Shown here piece after piece: positions 50,301-59,969 of a stretch of DNA of 64,000 nucleotides. Where the stretch lies: assembly GCA_963668325.1 (NCBI GenBank), contig OY764222.1:2232001-2296000 (forward strand). Reading direction: 5' to 3'. A program made the translations under genes and the position numbers. The stretch's first letter is position 1. Each line of letters starts with the position of its first letter. Below the pieces are notes generated by a model. It was given only the letters and a program-made list of their open reading frames with translations, did no database searches and was not told where the DNA came from. This DNA comes from MPNP01 sp963668325 (GTDB lineage: Bacteria > Pseudomonadota > Alphaproteobacteria > Rhodobacterales > Rhodobacteraceae).

Positions 50301-51884
50301 ATGGCATCTGCAGTGAATAATAAATCAAATGGTGCCACTATCGGCTTTGAACAACAATTGTGGGAGGCCGCAGATAAAATGCGGGGCCATATGGACCCAT
50401 CTGAATATAAACACGTTACACTTGGCTTGATTTTTCTGAAGTATATTTCCGATGCCTTTGAAAAGAGGTTTCAAGAACTTTTAACTGAAGCTAATGCTGG
50501 TGCTGACCCTGAAGACCCCGATGAATATCTAGCAGAAAATGTCTTCTGGGTACCTATAAAATCTCGCTGGGACAATATAAAGGCAAACGCCCGTTCTGCA
50601 AATTTTGGTAAGATTATAGATGAAGCTATGATTTCAATGGAGAAAGAAAACGTCTCTTTAAAGGGAATATTACCAAAAGAATACTCTCGGCCTGCACTTG
50701 ATAAACAACTATTAGGCGATTTGGTTGATTTGATCAGTACAATAAGTATGAAAAGTCAGGGAGCGAAAGACGTCCTTGGCCGTGTGTATGAATACTTTCT
50801 TTCTCGATTTGCTAGTGCTGAAGGCAAGGGGGGTGGTGAATTTTATACACCACAGTCAGTCGTTCAATTGCTTGTTGAAATGTTGGAACCTAATAAAGGG
50901 CGTATTTATGATCCGTGCTGCGGTTCAGGTGGAATGTTTGTACAATCTGAAAAATTTGTGAAGCAGCATGGCGGCCTGATCGGTGATATATCTGTTTACG
51001 GACAAGAGTCTAATTTTACTACCTGGCGATTATGTAAGATGAATCTTGCTATTAGGGGTATTGAAGGAAATATAGGTCCAAAAAATGCTGATACTTTCCA
51101 TGGTGATCTGCACAAAGATTTAAAGGCCGATTTCATAATCGCCAATCCACCATTTAACATTTCGGATTGGGGTGGGGACCGTTTGAAAGATGATATGCGA
51201 TGGAAATATGGTTTGCCACCCGTTGGTAATGCTAACTTCGCATGGGTTCAACACATAATACATCACCTTGCACCTCGTGGTTTCGCAGGATTTGTTTTAG
51301 CCAATGGGTCTATGAGTTCAACATCTGGAAACGAAGGTGAAATTCGGAAAAGGTTAATCAAAGAAGGTCTTGTAGATTGTATGGTTGCTTTGCCACGACA
51401 GCTTTTTTATTCTACCCAAATACCGGTATGCTTATGGTTTCTTGCAAAAGATCGCAGCAATGATCTAATTAAACACAGTATTTACAGAGACCGCCGTGGA
51501 GAGATACTGTTCATTGATGCTCGTAGGCTTGGATTTATGGTGGATAGAACGCACCGAGACCTTGATCCTACAAAGGATATTCGTTACATTGTGGATGCCT
51601 ATCACTCATGGCGTGGTGAAGAAGTAAAGCACGAGAGCTTTAAAAATGGTTATCGTGATATTGCAGGTTTTTGTAAATCAACGAAAATCGACGAAGTTAA
51701 AGAACAAGGCTATGTTCTAACTCCGGGTCGCTATGTTGGGGCAGAAGAACTCGAAAATGATGGTATTTCATTTGAAGAAAGTATAAAAATCCTACAAAAT
51801 CAATTGGCTGAACAAATGATTAAATCTAGTGACTTGGACGCAGATATTCGTATTCAGTTAGCTAGGGTGGGCTATGAATTCTGA
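50301..51884 (+). CDS. hsdM: Type I restriction-modification methyltransferase subunit HsdM
   Basis: HsdM methylates adenine N6 in the target of a type I restriction system. The 527-residue protein has the amino-terminal HsdM helical domain (ANFGKIIDEAMISMEKEN), the AdoMet motif YDPCCGSGGMFVQS near residue 205 and the catalytic NPPF in IIANPPFNISDWGG near residue 282. It also has FVLANGSMSSTSGNEGEIRK and the carboxy-terminal helical region that docks to HsdS. It overlaps hsdS by 11 bases. The operon order is hsdM-hsdS-abi-hsdR. Confidence 0.96.
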   Translation: MASAVNNKSNGATIGFEQQLWEAADKMRGHMDPSEYKHVTLGLIFLKYISDAFEKRFQELLTEANAGADPEDPDEYLAENVFWVPIKSRWDNIKANARSANFGKIIDEAMISMEKENVSLKGILPKEYSRPALDKQLLGDLVDLISTISMKSQGAKDVLGRVYEYFLSRFASAEGKGGGEFYTPQSVVQLLVEMLEPNKGRIYDPCCGSGGMFVQSEKFVKQHGGLIGDISVYGQESNFTTWRLCKMNLAIRGIEGNIGPKNADTFHGDLHKDLKADFIIANPPFNISDWGGDRLKDDMRWKYGLPPVGNANFAWVQHIIHHLAPRGFAGFVLANGSMSSTSGNEGEIRKRLIKEGLVDCMVALPRQLFYSTQIPVCLWFLAKDRSNDLIKHSIYRDRRGEILFIDARRLGFMVDRTHRDLDPTKDIRYIVDAYHSWRGEEVKHESFKNGYRDIAGFCKSTKIDEVKEQGYVLTPGRYVGAEELENDGISFEESIKILQNQLAEQMIKSSDLDADIRIQLARVGYEF

Positions 51885-53094
51885 CATTACTCTAAGATTT
51901 AAAGATGCCGCAACCTTGGTAGGTAAAAAAATTGATCCTGCGAATGCGGCGGGCAGGAAATATATCGGACTTAAGCATATTGAGCCTAACTCTTTAGTTC
52001 TGTCTAGCCATGGTTATGCAGAAGATGTAAAAAGTTCCAAAGCAACGTTTAAGAAAGGTGATATCCTTTTTGGTAAGCTTGGTCCTGACTATCGTAAAGT
52101 AGTTGTGGCGCCGTTTGATGGCATTTGTTCAACTGATATTTGGGTTGTCAGGGCAAAGGAAAATGTTGATCAAGCATTTTTATTTTACTGGATGTCGTCC
52201 AAAGAGTTTATAAATAAGGCCACAAAAGGTTCTGAGGGCACCATAATGCTTCGCGCGAAATGGGATTACGTAGGGCGTTTTGAAAGCCCAATTACTAACA
52301 CGGAGGAACAAATTGCTATTGGGCAAATTCTAAAATCTCTAGATGATAAAATTAAATTGAATCGTAAAATGTGCGAAACGCTTGAGAAGTCAGCAACCAC
52401 CTTATTCAAAAGTTGGTTTATAGATTTTGATCCCGTCAAAGCCAAAGTAGAAGGTCGAATTCCTAAAGGTATGGAAACCTACCTTCTAGACTTCTTTCCT
52501 GATCGTTTTGAGAATTCTGCCCTTGGGCCCATTCCAGCGGGTTGGATTGTAAAGAAGTTAGACTCGGAATTTGATTTAGTCATGGGACAATCTCCACCGG
52601 GAAATACCTACAGTGAAGTGAATAATGGATTGCCTTTTTTTCAGGGTACAAGAGATTTTGGATTTCGCTATACCTCAAATAGGGTTTGGTGTACTTTACC
52701 TACAAGGGTTGCAAATTCTGGAGATACATTAGTTAGTGTTCGTGCACCAGTTGGTGAAGTAAACATGGCTCCTGAGAAGTTATGTATAGGACGCGGAGTT
52801 GCCGCAGTAAGGCATAAAACAAATGCTAAATCATATACTTATTATTACATGAAATCGCTTGGAAAGAGATTTAAAGTATATGAAACTGGTGGTACTGTTT
52901 TTGGGTCTATCACAAAAAAAGACTTTTCAAAAATTAATGTGTTGAGTTCTAGATTAGAAATTTTAGATGAATTTGAAAAAATTTGTTTGCCAATTGACAA
53001 CAAAATTGAACAACTTTGTTGCCAAACTTCTTCATTAGCTTTGATACGCGACAACCTTGTACCAAAACTAATTTCTGGTGAGTTGCGAGTTTAA
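51874..53094 (+). CDS. hsdS: Type I restriction-modification specificity subunit HsdS
   Basis: HsdS recognises a bipartite DNA sequence through two target-recognition domains. The 406-residue protein has a first domain (residues about 1-150) ending in the conserved helix TEEQIAIGQILKSLDDKIKLNRKMCETLE (read in two parts). The second domain begins GPIPAGWIVKKLDSEFDLVMGQSPPGNTY and ends in the helix IDNKIEQLCCQTSSLALIRD. The last residues are LVPKLISGELRV, the standard ending. The two domains differ, so an asymmetric site is expected; the target cannot be read by eye. A 314-base gap follows before the Abi gene. Confidence 0.93.
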   Translation: MNSDITLRFKDAATLVGKKIDPANAAGRKYIGLKHIEPNSLVLSSHGYAEDVKSSKATFKKGDILFGKLGPDYRKVVVAPFDGICSTDIWVVRAKENVDQAFLFYWMSSKEFINKATKGSEGTIMLRAKWDYVGRFESPITNTEEQIAIGQILKSLDDKIKLNRKMCETLEKSATTLFKSWFIDFDPVKAKVEGRIPKGMETYLLDFFPDRFENSALGPIPAGWIVKKLDSEFDLVMGQSPPGNTYSEVNNGLPFFQGTRDFGFRYTSNRVWCTLPTRVANSGDTLVSVRAPVGEVNMAPEKLCIGRGVAAVRHKTNAKSYTYYYMKSLGKRFKVYETGGTVFGSITKKDFSKINVLSSRLEILDEFEKICLPIDNKIEQLCCQTSSLALIRDNLVPKLISGELRV

Positions 53095-53140
53095 TAAGTG
53101 GTGGCTGAACATAAAGAACCTAATAGAAAATTGCTGAAGA

Positions 53141-53345
53141 TTAGCTAAATTGAGGAACATGGTTTTGAAAAATTTCCTGCCTTTCTTCGGTTGCAAATTT
53201 ATTTCTAACACTTTTTCGATCAACAATTCCAGATTTCTTTAGTAACAAGATTGTTCTAATTGTTTTACCTTGAATTATACTAGGTATTCGATTTGAACCT
53301 ACTAAGAAATCAGGATTTTTTGTATCTAGTATTGTCGGGCTAAGT
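53141..53345 (-). pseudogene. Possible coding remnant antisense in the hsdS-abi gap
   Basis: The 314 bases between hsdS and the Abi gene contain one protein-like frame on the minus strand, ending at TAA 53141-53143. It reads DTKNPDFLVGSNRIPSIIQG, then IRTILLLKKSGIVDRKSVRN and EERQEIFQNHVPQFS. No usable start codon exists in this frame; a nearby ATG in another frame stops after eight codons. It may be the tail of a frameshifted gene. I do not recognise a family. Nothing else is visible in the gap. Confidence 0.25.
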
Positions 53346-53408
53346 TAGAATTCATATGATGCTTCTCATGCACACAATCATCTGCGAAATAATTGAAGAG
53401 CCGAATAA

Positions 53409-54077
53409 TTGAGCAAATTTTTACTTCAAGCCTCACGACAAATTTTAGAAACGGCACCAAGGGCAATAAATATTGACATTCAAATTCAGGCCATTGAAGC
53501 AGCAATTGAGCAAACGCCTACTTTGGTTTTTGATTTATCCAAATCCTTGATTGATACAGTCTGTAAAACAATTCTCGCGGATAGAGGTGTTAAATTACCT
53601 GGAACACCTAATAGTCCTAAGCTATTAAAGGAAACTCTTAAAATCTTGGATCTCCATCCTGTAGGCATTGACCATGTCCCAGATACAAAAAAAAGCCTTA
53701 AAAATACAGTGAATGGGCTGTTAACAGCTATGGGTGGTATTAGTAATTTAAGAAATAAGCAAGGCCTAATCGGCCATGGTCGAGATGGCTACGCTCCTTC
53801 TTTAGAAAATATTCAGGCGCAATTTGTGGCAGGGGCTGCAGATGCCATTGTTCATATCCTTTATCAATCTCACAAAGGATATGGTGGTAAAGAAGCTAAT
53901 GTACGGATAATTTATGAAGATTATAAAAAAGAAAACGATAGAATTGATGAATCATTCGATGAGTATTCAATGATAGAGTTTGTAAATCAATTTCTACCGA
54001 GCGAAATATTGTTCAAGATGGATAAAGAGGAATATAGAAATGCTATCAATGATGTAAGGAATGAGGAGACTGAATGA
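53409..54077 (+). CDS. Abortive infection (Abi_C-like) family protein within the hsd operon
   Basis: The 222-residue protein resembles the abortive-infection carboxy-terminal (Abi_C) family. After a helical amino-terminal region come DLSKSLIDTVCKTILADRGV, LLTAMGGISNLRNKQGLIGHGRD, the characteristic RN-x-GHG segment, and VAGAADAIVHILYQSH. The start is TTG 53409; the ORF has no better ATG before the conserved part. Its stop overlaps the hsdR start by four bases (ATGA), so HsdR translation is coupled to it. Members are found beside restriction systems and may sense or execute when restriction fails. That role is inferred, and the toxic activity is not known. Confidence 0.75.
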   Translation: MSKFLLQASRQILETAPRAINIDIQIQAIEAAIEQTPTLVFDLSKSLIDTVCKTILADRGVKLPGTPNSPKLLKETLKILDLHPVGIDHVPDTKKSLKNTVNGLLTAMGGISNLRNKQGLIGHGRDGYAPSLENIQAQFVAGAADAIVHILYQSHKGYGGKEANVRIIYEDYKKENDRIDESFDEYSMIEFVNQFLPSEILFKMDKEEYRNAINDVRNEETE

Positions 54078-57000
54078 GCGGAGATGTTTTTACTGAAGAT
54101 GTTATAGAACAAGTTACCCTGGCGTGGTTAGAAACGTTGGGATATGAAATACTTCACGGACCAGACATCTCATTAGGGGGCAAAAATCAGCTACGAACAA
54201 ATTACTCAGATAATATACTTTATGAAAAATTACGCTCTGCATTGACGGCTATAAATCCAAGTATCCCAGAAGATGTAATTGAAGGTGTTTGTGGAAAAGT
54301 AAATACAGTTACATCGCAGGATCTTTTTGAAGATAATCACATCTTTCATCGTTTTTTAGTTAATGGCATAGATGTTGAATATAAAAATACAGATGGTCGG
54401 ATAACGGGAGATAAGGTCTGGTTAATTGATTTTGCAAACCCATATAAGAACGACTTTTGTGCTATAAACCAGTTTACAGTCTTTGAAAATGGACATAATC
54501 GTCGCCCGGATATTGTTGTTTATGTTAATGGTATCCCGCTAGGGGTTGTGGAATTAAAAAATGCCGTAAATAAGAATACTTCATATCATCACGCATATAA
54601 CCAGCTTCAGACATATAAAAATGATATTCCGTCTCTATTTAGAACAAATGCTCTTCTAGTAATCTCAGATGGTATTGAAGCTAGATTTGGTTCATTGACT
54701 GCAAAAAAAGAACGGTTTATGCCATGGCAAACTATTGACGGAGTCAAAATAGAGCCTAAGGAGGCTGTAGGACTTGAAACTCTAATAAAAGGTCTTTTCG
54801 AAAAGGCTGTTTTTCTCGATTTAATCAATAACTTTACTGTTTTCGAAACAGATGGTGAAAAAACAATAAAAAGGATTGCAGGTTACCATCAATATCATGC
54901 TGTAAACAAAGCCGTAGAATGCACTGTTTTGGCATCTACTGAAAAGGGTGATAAACGAGCTGGAGTAATTTGGCACACCCAAGGGTCTGGCAAAAGTCTT
55001 ACAATGGTATTTTTTGCCGGAAAAATAATTCAGCATAGGTCAATGGAAAACCCTACCCTAGTTATGCTCACGGATAGAAATGATTTGGACGATCAATTGT
55101 TTGGAACATTTTGTCTTGGTGAAGAACTTCTGCATCAAACACCAGTACGGGCTAAGGACCGAAAACACCTAATTGAGCTGCTCTCCAGGGCTTCCGGCGG
55201 TGTTATCTTCACTACCATACAGAAATTTTCTCCAGAAAAAGGTGAAGCCTATCCATTACTTTCTGATCGTAGGAACATTGTTGTGATTGCAGATGAAGCA
55301 CACCGTAGCCAATACGATTTTATTGATGGGTTTGCCCGTCACATGCGAGATGGACTTCCTAAAGCTTCATTCATTGGTTTTACAGGAACACCGATAGAAC
55401 TTTCAGATAAAGATACATACGCTGTTTTTGGTAATAACATTCATACATATGACATTCAACAAGCGGTTGAAGATGGAGCTACAGTCAGAATTTACTATGA
55501 GAGCAGGCTTGCAAAAATTGAACTAGATGAAAACGAAAGACCTCATTTAGAAGAAGACTTCCATGACGTTACTGAGGGAGAAGAAATCAAACAAAAAGAA
55601 AAATTAAAAAGCAAATGGGCTCGCTTGGAAGCTCTTGTGGGAGCAGAAAAACGGATCAACCTAATAGCACAAGATCTAGTTGAACACTTTGAGTGCAGAC
55701 TTGAGGCTATGGATGGAAAAGGTATGATTGTGTGTATGAGTCGTCGTATTTGTGTAGATATGTATAACGCAATTATCAAACTTCGTCCCGAATGGCTCAA
55801 TAATGACGATAAAAAAGGCGAGTTAAAAATTATTATGACAGGATCTGCAAGCGATCCTGAAGGTTATCAGCCCCATATACGGAGTAAAGCTGGTAATAGC
55901 TTATTGGCACGTAGAGCAAAAGATCCATCTGATCCTCTTAAATTGGTGATCGTTAGGGATATGTGGTTGACTGGTTTTGATGCTCCCCCAATACACACTA
56001 TGTATATTGATAAGCCAATGCGAGGCCATGGCTTGATGCAAGCTATAGCCCGTGTAAATAGGGTTTTCAAGGATAAACCAGGGGGGCTTGTTGTAGATTA
56101 TATTGGAATCGCTGACAATTTAAAGAAAGCACTAGCAAATTATACTAAGGGAGATCAAGGTGAGACGGGAGTACCTCAAGATGAAGCAATAGCTATCATG
56201 CTTGAAAAGTACGAACTTGTTAAGCAATTATTCTACAAATTTGATTATACCCATACAATTTATGGAACCCCAGAAGAAAGATTGCGGATTATTCCAGCTT
56301 CAATGGAACATATTCTTTCCCAAGAAAATGGTCGGGATAGATTTATGCAAGCCTCTCTAGATCTATCTAAAGCGTTTGCATTGTGTGCTGCTACAGACGA
56401 AGCTAAAGAAATAAGAGATGAAGTCGGTTTTTTCCAAAACATCCGTTCTGCTTTATTGAAATCGACAGCTGGTGGAGGTAAGGATTTAACGGACCTCAAT
56501 ACTTCACTTCAACAATTGGTTTCCAGAGCTGTGGCATCCACAGAAATGGTAGATATCTTTGCTGCTGCAGGACTAAAAAACCCTGATATATCAATACTAT
56601 CCGATGAGTTCCTCGAAGAAGTTAAGGGTATAGAAAGTAAAAACCTAGCACTAGAAATGTTGAGAAAACTCATTAAAGACGAAATAAAAAACTGTTTTAA
56701 AAAAAATGTTGTGAAAGAGAGAAATTTTACCGAAATGCTAGAGTCTACTATCAAGAAATATCATGGTCGGTTGATTGAGACTGCCCAGGTGATTGAAGAA
56801 CTCATTTATCTTGCCAAAGAAATGCGTGTAGCACAAAACAGAGGCCAAGAGCTTGGGTTGAATGATGATGAAACTGCTTTTTATGATGCTCTAGCAGACA
56901 ACAAAAGTGCAAAAGATGTTTTGGGGGATAACCAATTAAAAGAAATCTCTTGCGAACTTGCGGAATCTATCAAAAAAAGCACCACAATTGATTGGACTGT

Positions 57001-57142
57001 AAGGGCAAGCGTGAGAGCAAAAATTAGAGTTGTGGTTAAGCGTATCCTTCGTAAATATGGCTATCCTCCAGATTTACAAGATAATGCTACTCAAACAGTT
57101 CTTGAACAGGCTGAATTACTGACCGTTGATTGGTCCCAATAG
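54074..57142 (+). CDS. hsdR: Type I restriction endonuclease subunit HsdR
   Basis: HsdR is the translocase and nuclease of a type I restriction system. The 1,022-residue protein has the PD-(D/E)xK nuclease in residues about 100-170 (RRPDIVVYVNGIPLGVVELKN in two parts, with Asp and the ExK pair). Walker A WHTQGSGKSLTM lies near residue 300, LTDRNDLDDQLF follows, and the DEAH box is VVIADEAHRSQYD near residue 406. Later come FIGFTGTPI, the second RecA domain with QAIARVNRVF, and a long carboxy-terminal helical region. Length and motif order are complete, so the system looks functional. It overlaps the Abi gene by four bases. Confidence 0.95.
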   Translation: MSGDVFTEDVIEQVTLAWLETLGYEILHGPDISLGGKNQLRTNYSDNILYEKLRSALTAINPSIPEDVIEGVCGKVNTVTSQDLFEDNHIFHRFLVNGIDVEYKNTDGRITGDKVWLIDFANPYKNDFCAINQFTVFENGHNRRPDIVVYVNGIPLGVVELKNAVNKNTSYHHAYNQLQTYKNDIPSLFRTNALLVISDGIEARFGSLTAKKERFMPWQTIDGVKIEPKEAVGLETLIKGLFEKAVFLDLINNFTVFETDGEKTIKRIAGYHQYHAVNKAVECTVLASTEKGDKRAGVIWHTQGSGKSLTMVFFAGKIIQHRSMENPTLVMLTDRNDLDDQLFGTFCLGEELLHQTPVRAKDRKHLIELLSRASGGVIFTTIQKFSPEKGEAYPLLSDRRNIVVIADEAHRSQYDFIDGFARHMRDGLPKASFIGFTGTPIELSDKDTYAVFGNNIHTYDIQQAVEDGATVRIYYESRLAKIELDENERPHLEEDFHDVTEGEEIKQKEKLKSKWARLEALVGAEKRINLIAQDLVEHFECRLEAMDGKGMIVCMSRRICVDMYNAIIKLRPEWLNNDDKKGELKIIMTGSASDPEGYQPHIRSKAGNSLLARRAKDPSDPLKLVIVRDMWLTGFDAPPIHTMYIDKPMRGHGLMQAIARVNRVFKDKPGGLVVDYIGIADNLKKALANYTKGDQGETGVPQDEAIAIMLEKYELVKQLFYKFDYTHTIYGTPEERLRIIPASMEHILSQENGRDRFMQASLDLSKAFALCAATDEAKEIRDEVGFFQNIRSALLKSTAGGGKDLTDLNTSLQQLVSRAVASTEMVDIFAAAGLKNPDISILSDEFLEEVKGIESKNLALEMLRKLIKDEIKNCFKKNVVKERNFTEMLESTIKKYHGRLIETAQVIEELIYLAKEMRVAQNRGQELGLNDDETAFYDALADNKSAKDVLGDNQLKEISCELAESIKKSTTIDWTVRASVRAKIRVVVKRILRKYGYPPDLQDNATQTVLEQAELLTVDWSQ

Positions 57143-57251
57143 ATCTTGGGTATCATTCAACAATTTTAAAGTACTCTACCGAACGAGATTATATACCTGT
57201 TAAACCGCAATTCTTGTTTCTGGTGTTTGATTATCATTGGAAAATTACAAC

Positions 57252-58247
57252 TCAAACATTGGGCTTGCAGGATGCTCCGCCGAGTACACAGAATTGTGAA
57301 CAATACTTATGGTTAAGGAAAACCGGTTTTTCAGCTTCCTTAAGCGTTTTTCCCATTTGAAACTCACTGGAATAGGGCAAAAGGGTGCATGATACGACCA
57401 CCGGATGAGCAGAGTTCTTTCTTTTTATTACCATCCGGGAAGAGGAACACATTATGTCAGTCGGCTTTTTGCCTAGAATCTTCCAGCATGAAGTGGTTAT
57501 TTCAGGAGTTACCTTAGCTATATCCATTTCAGGAAACAAAACCAATTGATTGGGGTCATAAGGGTCAATTTTCAAACCATTATCTGTAATAAAATGGGCA
57601 AATCCTTTACGTGATTGAGTTTCACTCTCGTCCCAATACATCCGGCCTGCTATAGCAACCTGAAAATCATTTTCAGTTAGCCAAACAAGTCCCTCAATTG
57701 CTTTCTTAAATGACCCTTTACCCCTGATAAAATCATGCTTTTCTTCTTCGAAATGGTCTAGGGAAACCCTTAATTTTATCTGCCCACCGTAATTCCGTTT
57801 CATGTTCAGCAACCCAGAAGTTATTCTTGGCCGCATCATGGGGCGCATCGCATTGGTAAGGACTAAAAGTTCGAAATCCTGGGAAAGAATATTTTCGATT
57901 ATCTGCATAATCTCGAAATTCATGAAGGGTTCACCACCCGTAAGGCCAATCGTTTCAACCGGCCATTTTCGAATTTTTATTTGATCAAGGAAAGATTGAA
58001 CCTCCTTGGCCGAAATATAAACCAGTCGGTCATTTTGGGGGGAGCTTTCGATATAGCAATTCTTGCAAGTTATATTACACAAGGTCCCGGTGTTAAACCA
58101 AAGGGTATCAGGTTTTACCAGGGGAACAAAGGCTCTATGTGATCCGTCAGCGGTATAGTAGGTATTAGAAAATTTGGAATTCCTATTAAACGAAGAAGGG
58201 CTAGTAACTTCTTCGACAGCGAATTCGTTTACATTATCCATAATCAA
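57252..58247 (-). CDS. Radical SAM protein with C-terminal Cys cluster
   Basis: The 331-residue protein has the radical SAM motif CNITCKNCYIES (CxxxCxxC) in LWFNTGTLCNITC, the GGEP motif in IGLTGGEPFMNFE, and further barrel motifs (LRVSLDHFEEEKHDFIRG and VAIAGRMYWDES). The carboxy end is CSQFCVLGGASC, which could ligate an auxiliary iron-sulfur cluster as in SPASM-like proteins. I recognise the general type from alphaproteobacteria but know no proven reaction. It is transcribed alone, divergent from zwf across 270 bases, and convergent with hsdR. A second Met at residue 3 is an alternative start. Confidence 0.88.
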   Translation of the reverse strand: MIMDNVNEFAVEEVTSPSSFNRNSKFSNTYYTADGSHRAFVPLVKPDTLWFNTGTLCNITCKNCYIESSPQNDRLVYISAKEVQSFLDQIKIRKWPVETIGLTGGEPFMNFEIMQIIENILSQDFELLVLTNAMRPMMRPRITSGLLNMKRNYGGQIKLRVSLDHFEEEKHDFIRGKGSFKKAIEGLVWLTENDFQVAIAGRMYWDESETQSRKGFAHFITDNGLKIDPYDPNQLVLFPEMDIAKVTPEITTSCWKILGKKPTDIMCSSSRMVIKRKNSAHPVVVSCTLLPYSSEFQMGKTLKEAEKPVFLNHKYCSQFCVLGGASCKPNV

Positions 58248-58517
58248 AACTACTCATCTAGGGAAAAACAAACACATGAACTAACCTTCCCACTGAGGAA
58301 AATGAGAATTACAACATTACTTGGGTAATTGAAATGAACTAAATATTAGCTCCAGTTCATATAATTTATTTATCCACTGGTATTATACTGCTTTTCTTTC
58401 TTAATCTACTGTTAAAATAGTTTGGACTTATATAATTGACAATATAACCATCTTTACATTGCAATGAAACAGAACACTTAACTATCGCTAAGTATTAAGA
58501 ATAATAGGTATTCCACC

Positions 58518-59969
58518 TTGTACAAAATTATACCAGTAGATCCCTTTAACCTTGTCCTGTTTGGCGGGACAGGTGACCTTGCCAGAAGAGAAATTATTCC
58601 TGGGCTTTACAGGAGATTTCATGTTGGTCAAATTCCTCCAACCTCAAAAATTATTGCTGTTGCGCGGAAAAGTTATACAGAAGAAGAATTTTCAAATTTT
58701 GTTCAAAAGGCTGTAACTGATAACCTTGACCCACAGTTAATCGATCAAGACCTTCTTGCCAAATTCCTAGAACTGGTAAATTATTGTTCGCTTGATGCAA
58801 ACAACAAAGACAATTGGGAATCCCTAAAACAGTCGCTAGATTTGTCATTGATCACTGCTTATTACCTTTCAGTAAGCCCCAGTATTTTTAGTAATATCGT
58901 AAACAATCTAGACCACTATGACCTAATCAGGCCGAATTCCCGGATTGTTGTCGAGAAACCTTTTGGGCATGACTTTGCTTCAGCCCAGGATTTAAATCTC
59001 AAACTAAGCAAAGTATTCAATGAAGGTCAAATCTATCGAATAGACCATTACCTCGGAAAAGAGACAGTTCAAAATCTCATGGCATTGAGATTCGGGAATG
59101 TACTTTTTGAACCACTTTGGAATTCCCAATACATTGACCACATACAAATAACCGTGGCAGAAAAGGGAGGAGTAGGGGGAAGGGGAGAATACTATGACAA
59201 TTCCGGAGCAATGCGCGACATGGTTCAGAACCATTTGATGCAATTGTTGTGTCTTGTTGCGATGGAGCCACCCTCAAAATTTTCATCAGATGCCGTAAGG
59301 GATGAGAAACTAAAGGTAATCAGGTCGCTGGAACCACTACAACCAAACGACATTGTCCTAGGGCAATATGGATCCAGAGGAAATGAACCCAGTTATAAAG
59401 AAGATGTGGATAACCCCAAAAGCCCGACAGAAAGTTATATTGCCTTGAAATGCAAAATGTCGAACTGGCGGTGGGCAAACACTGCCTTTTATCTTAGAAC
59501 TGGCAAAAGACTTCGTAAAAGAGTTTCCGAAATAGCTGTTGTCTTCAAGGATCTTCCTCACTCCATTTTTGAAGATCATCCCCAAATTAATGGCAATGTC
59601 CTGGCTATCAGGCTACAACCGAATGAAGGGATCAACATGACAGTAACCATCAAAGAACCTGGTCCCGGTGGTATGCGGTTAATTGAAGTTCCCCTGGATA
59701 TGAGCTTTGCCAAGTCACTACAAAGCGAGTTGGGGAATCTTACCAATGCCTATGAACGATTGATTATGGATGTCATCAGGGGTAACCAAACCTTGTTTAT
59801 GCGTGGGGACGAGGTGGAAGCAGCTTGGAAATGGACTGATGCTGTTATTTCCTGTTGGCAGAACAACCGGAAATCTCCACAGATTTATGATCCATACACA
59901 AGCGGACCGGAAGAAGCATACATGCTTACCAACAGGGATCAACGAAGGTGGCGGGAAATAGAGATTTGA
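58518..59969 (+). CDS. zwf: Glucose-6-phosphate 1-dehydrogenase
   Basis: Zwf oxidises glucose 6-phosphate to 6-phosphogluconolactone with NADP. The 483-residue protein has the NADP motif LVLFGGTGDLARREIIPGLY, the substrate signature YRIDHYLGKETVQNLMALRFGN (read in two parts), with RIDHYLGKE diagnostic, and TAFYLRTGKRL. The start is TTG 58518, since no ATG lies near the conserved beginning. Its stop overlaps the start of pgl. The order zwf-pgl-pgi provides the upper part of the Entner-Doudoroff or pentose phosphate route; edd, eda and gnd are not in the window. Confidence 0.97.
   Translation: MYKIIPVDPFNLVLFGGTGDLARREIIPGLYRRFHVGQIPPTSKIIAVARKSYTEEEFSNFVQKAVTDNLDPQLIDQDLLAKFLELVNYCSLDANNKDNWESLKQSLDLSLITAYYLSVSPSIFSNIVNNLDHYDLIRPNSRIVVEKPFGHDFASAQDLNLKLSKVFNEGQIYRIDHYLGKETVQNLMALRFGNVLFEPLWNSQYIDHIQITVAEKGGVGGRGEYYDNSGAMRDMVQNHLMQLLCLVAMEPPSKFSSDAVRDEKLKVIRSLEPLQPNDIVLGQYGSRGNEPSYKEDVDNPKSPTESYIALKCKMSNWRWANTAFYLRTGKRLRKRVSEIAVVFKDLPHSIFEDHPQINGNVLAIRLQPNEGINMTVTIKEPGPGGMRLIEVPLDMSFAKSLQSELGNLTNAYERLIMDVIRGNQTLFMRGDEVEAAWKWTDAVISCWQNNRKSPQIYDPYTSGPEEAYMLTNRDQRRWREIEI

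Noticed and set aside
46252..57142. CRISPR array or cas genes in the defence-like island
   Set aside because: No regularly spaced repeats and no Cas motifs were found on either strand.
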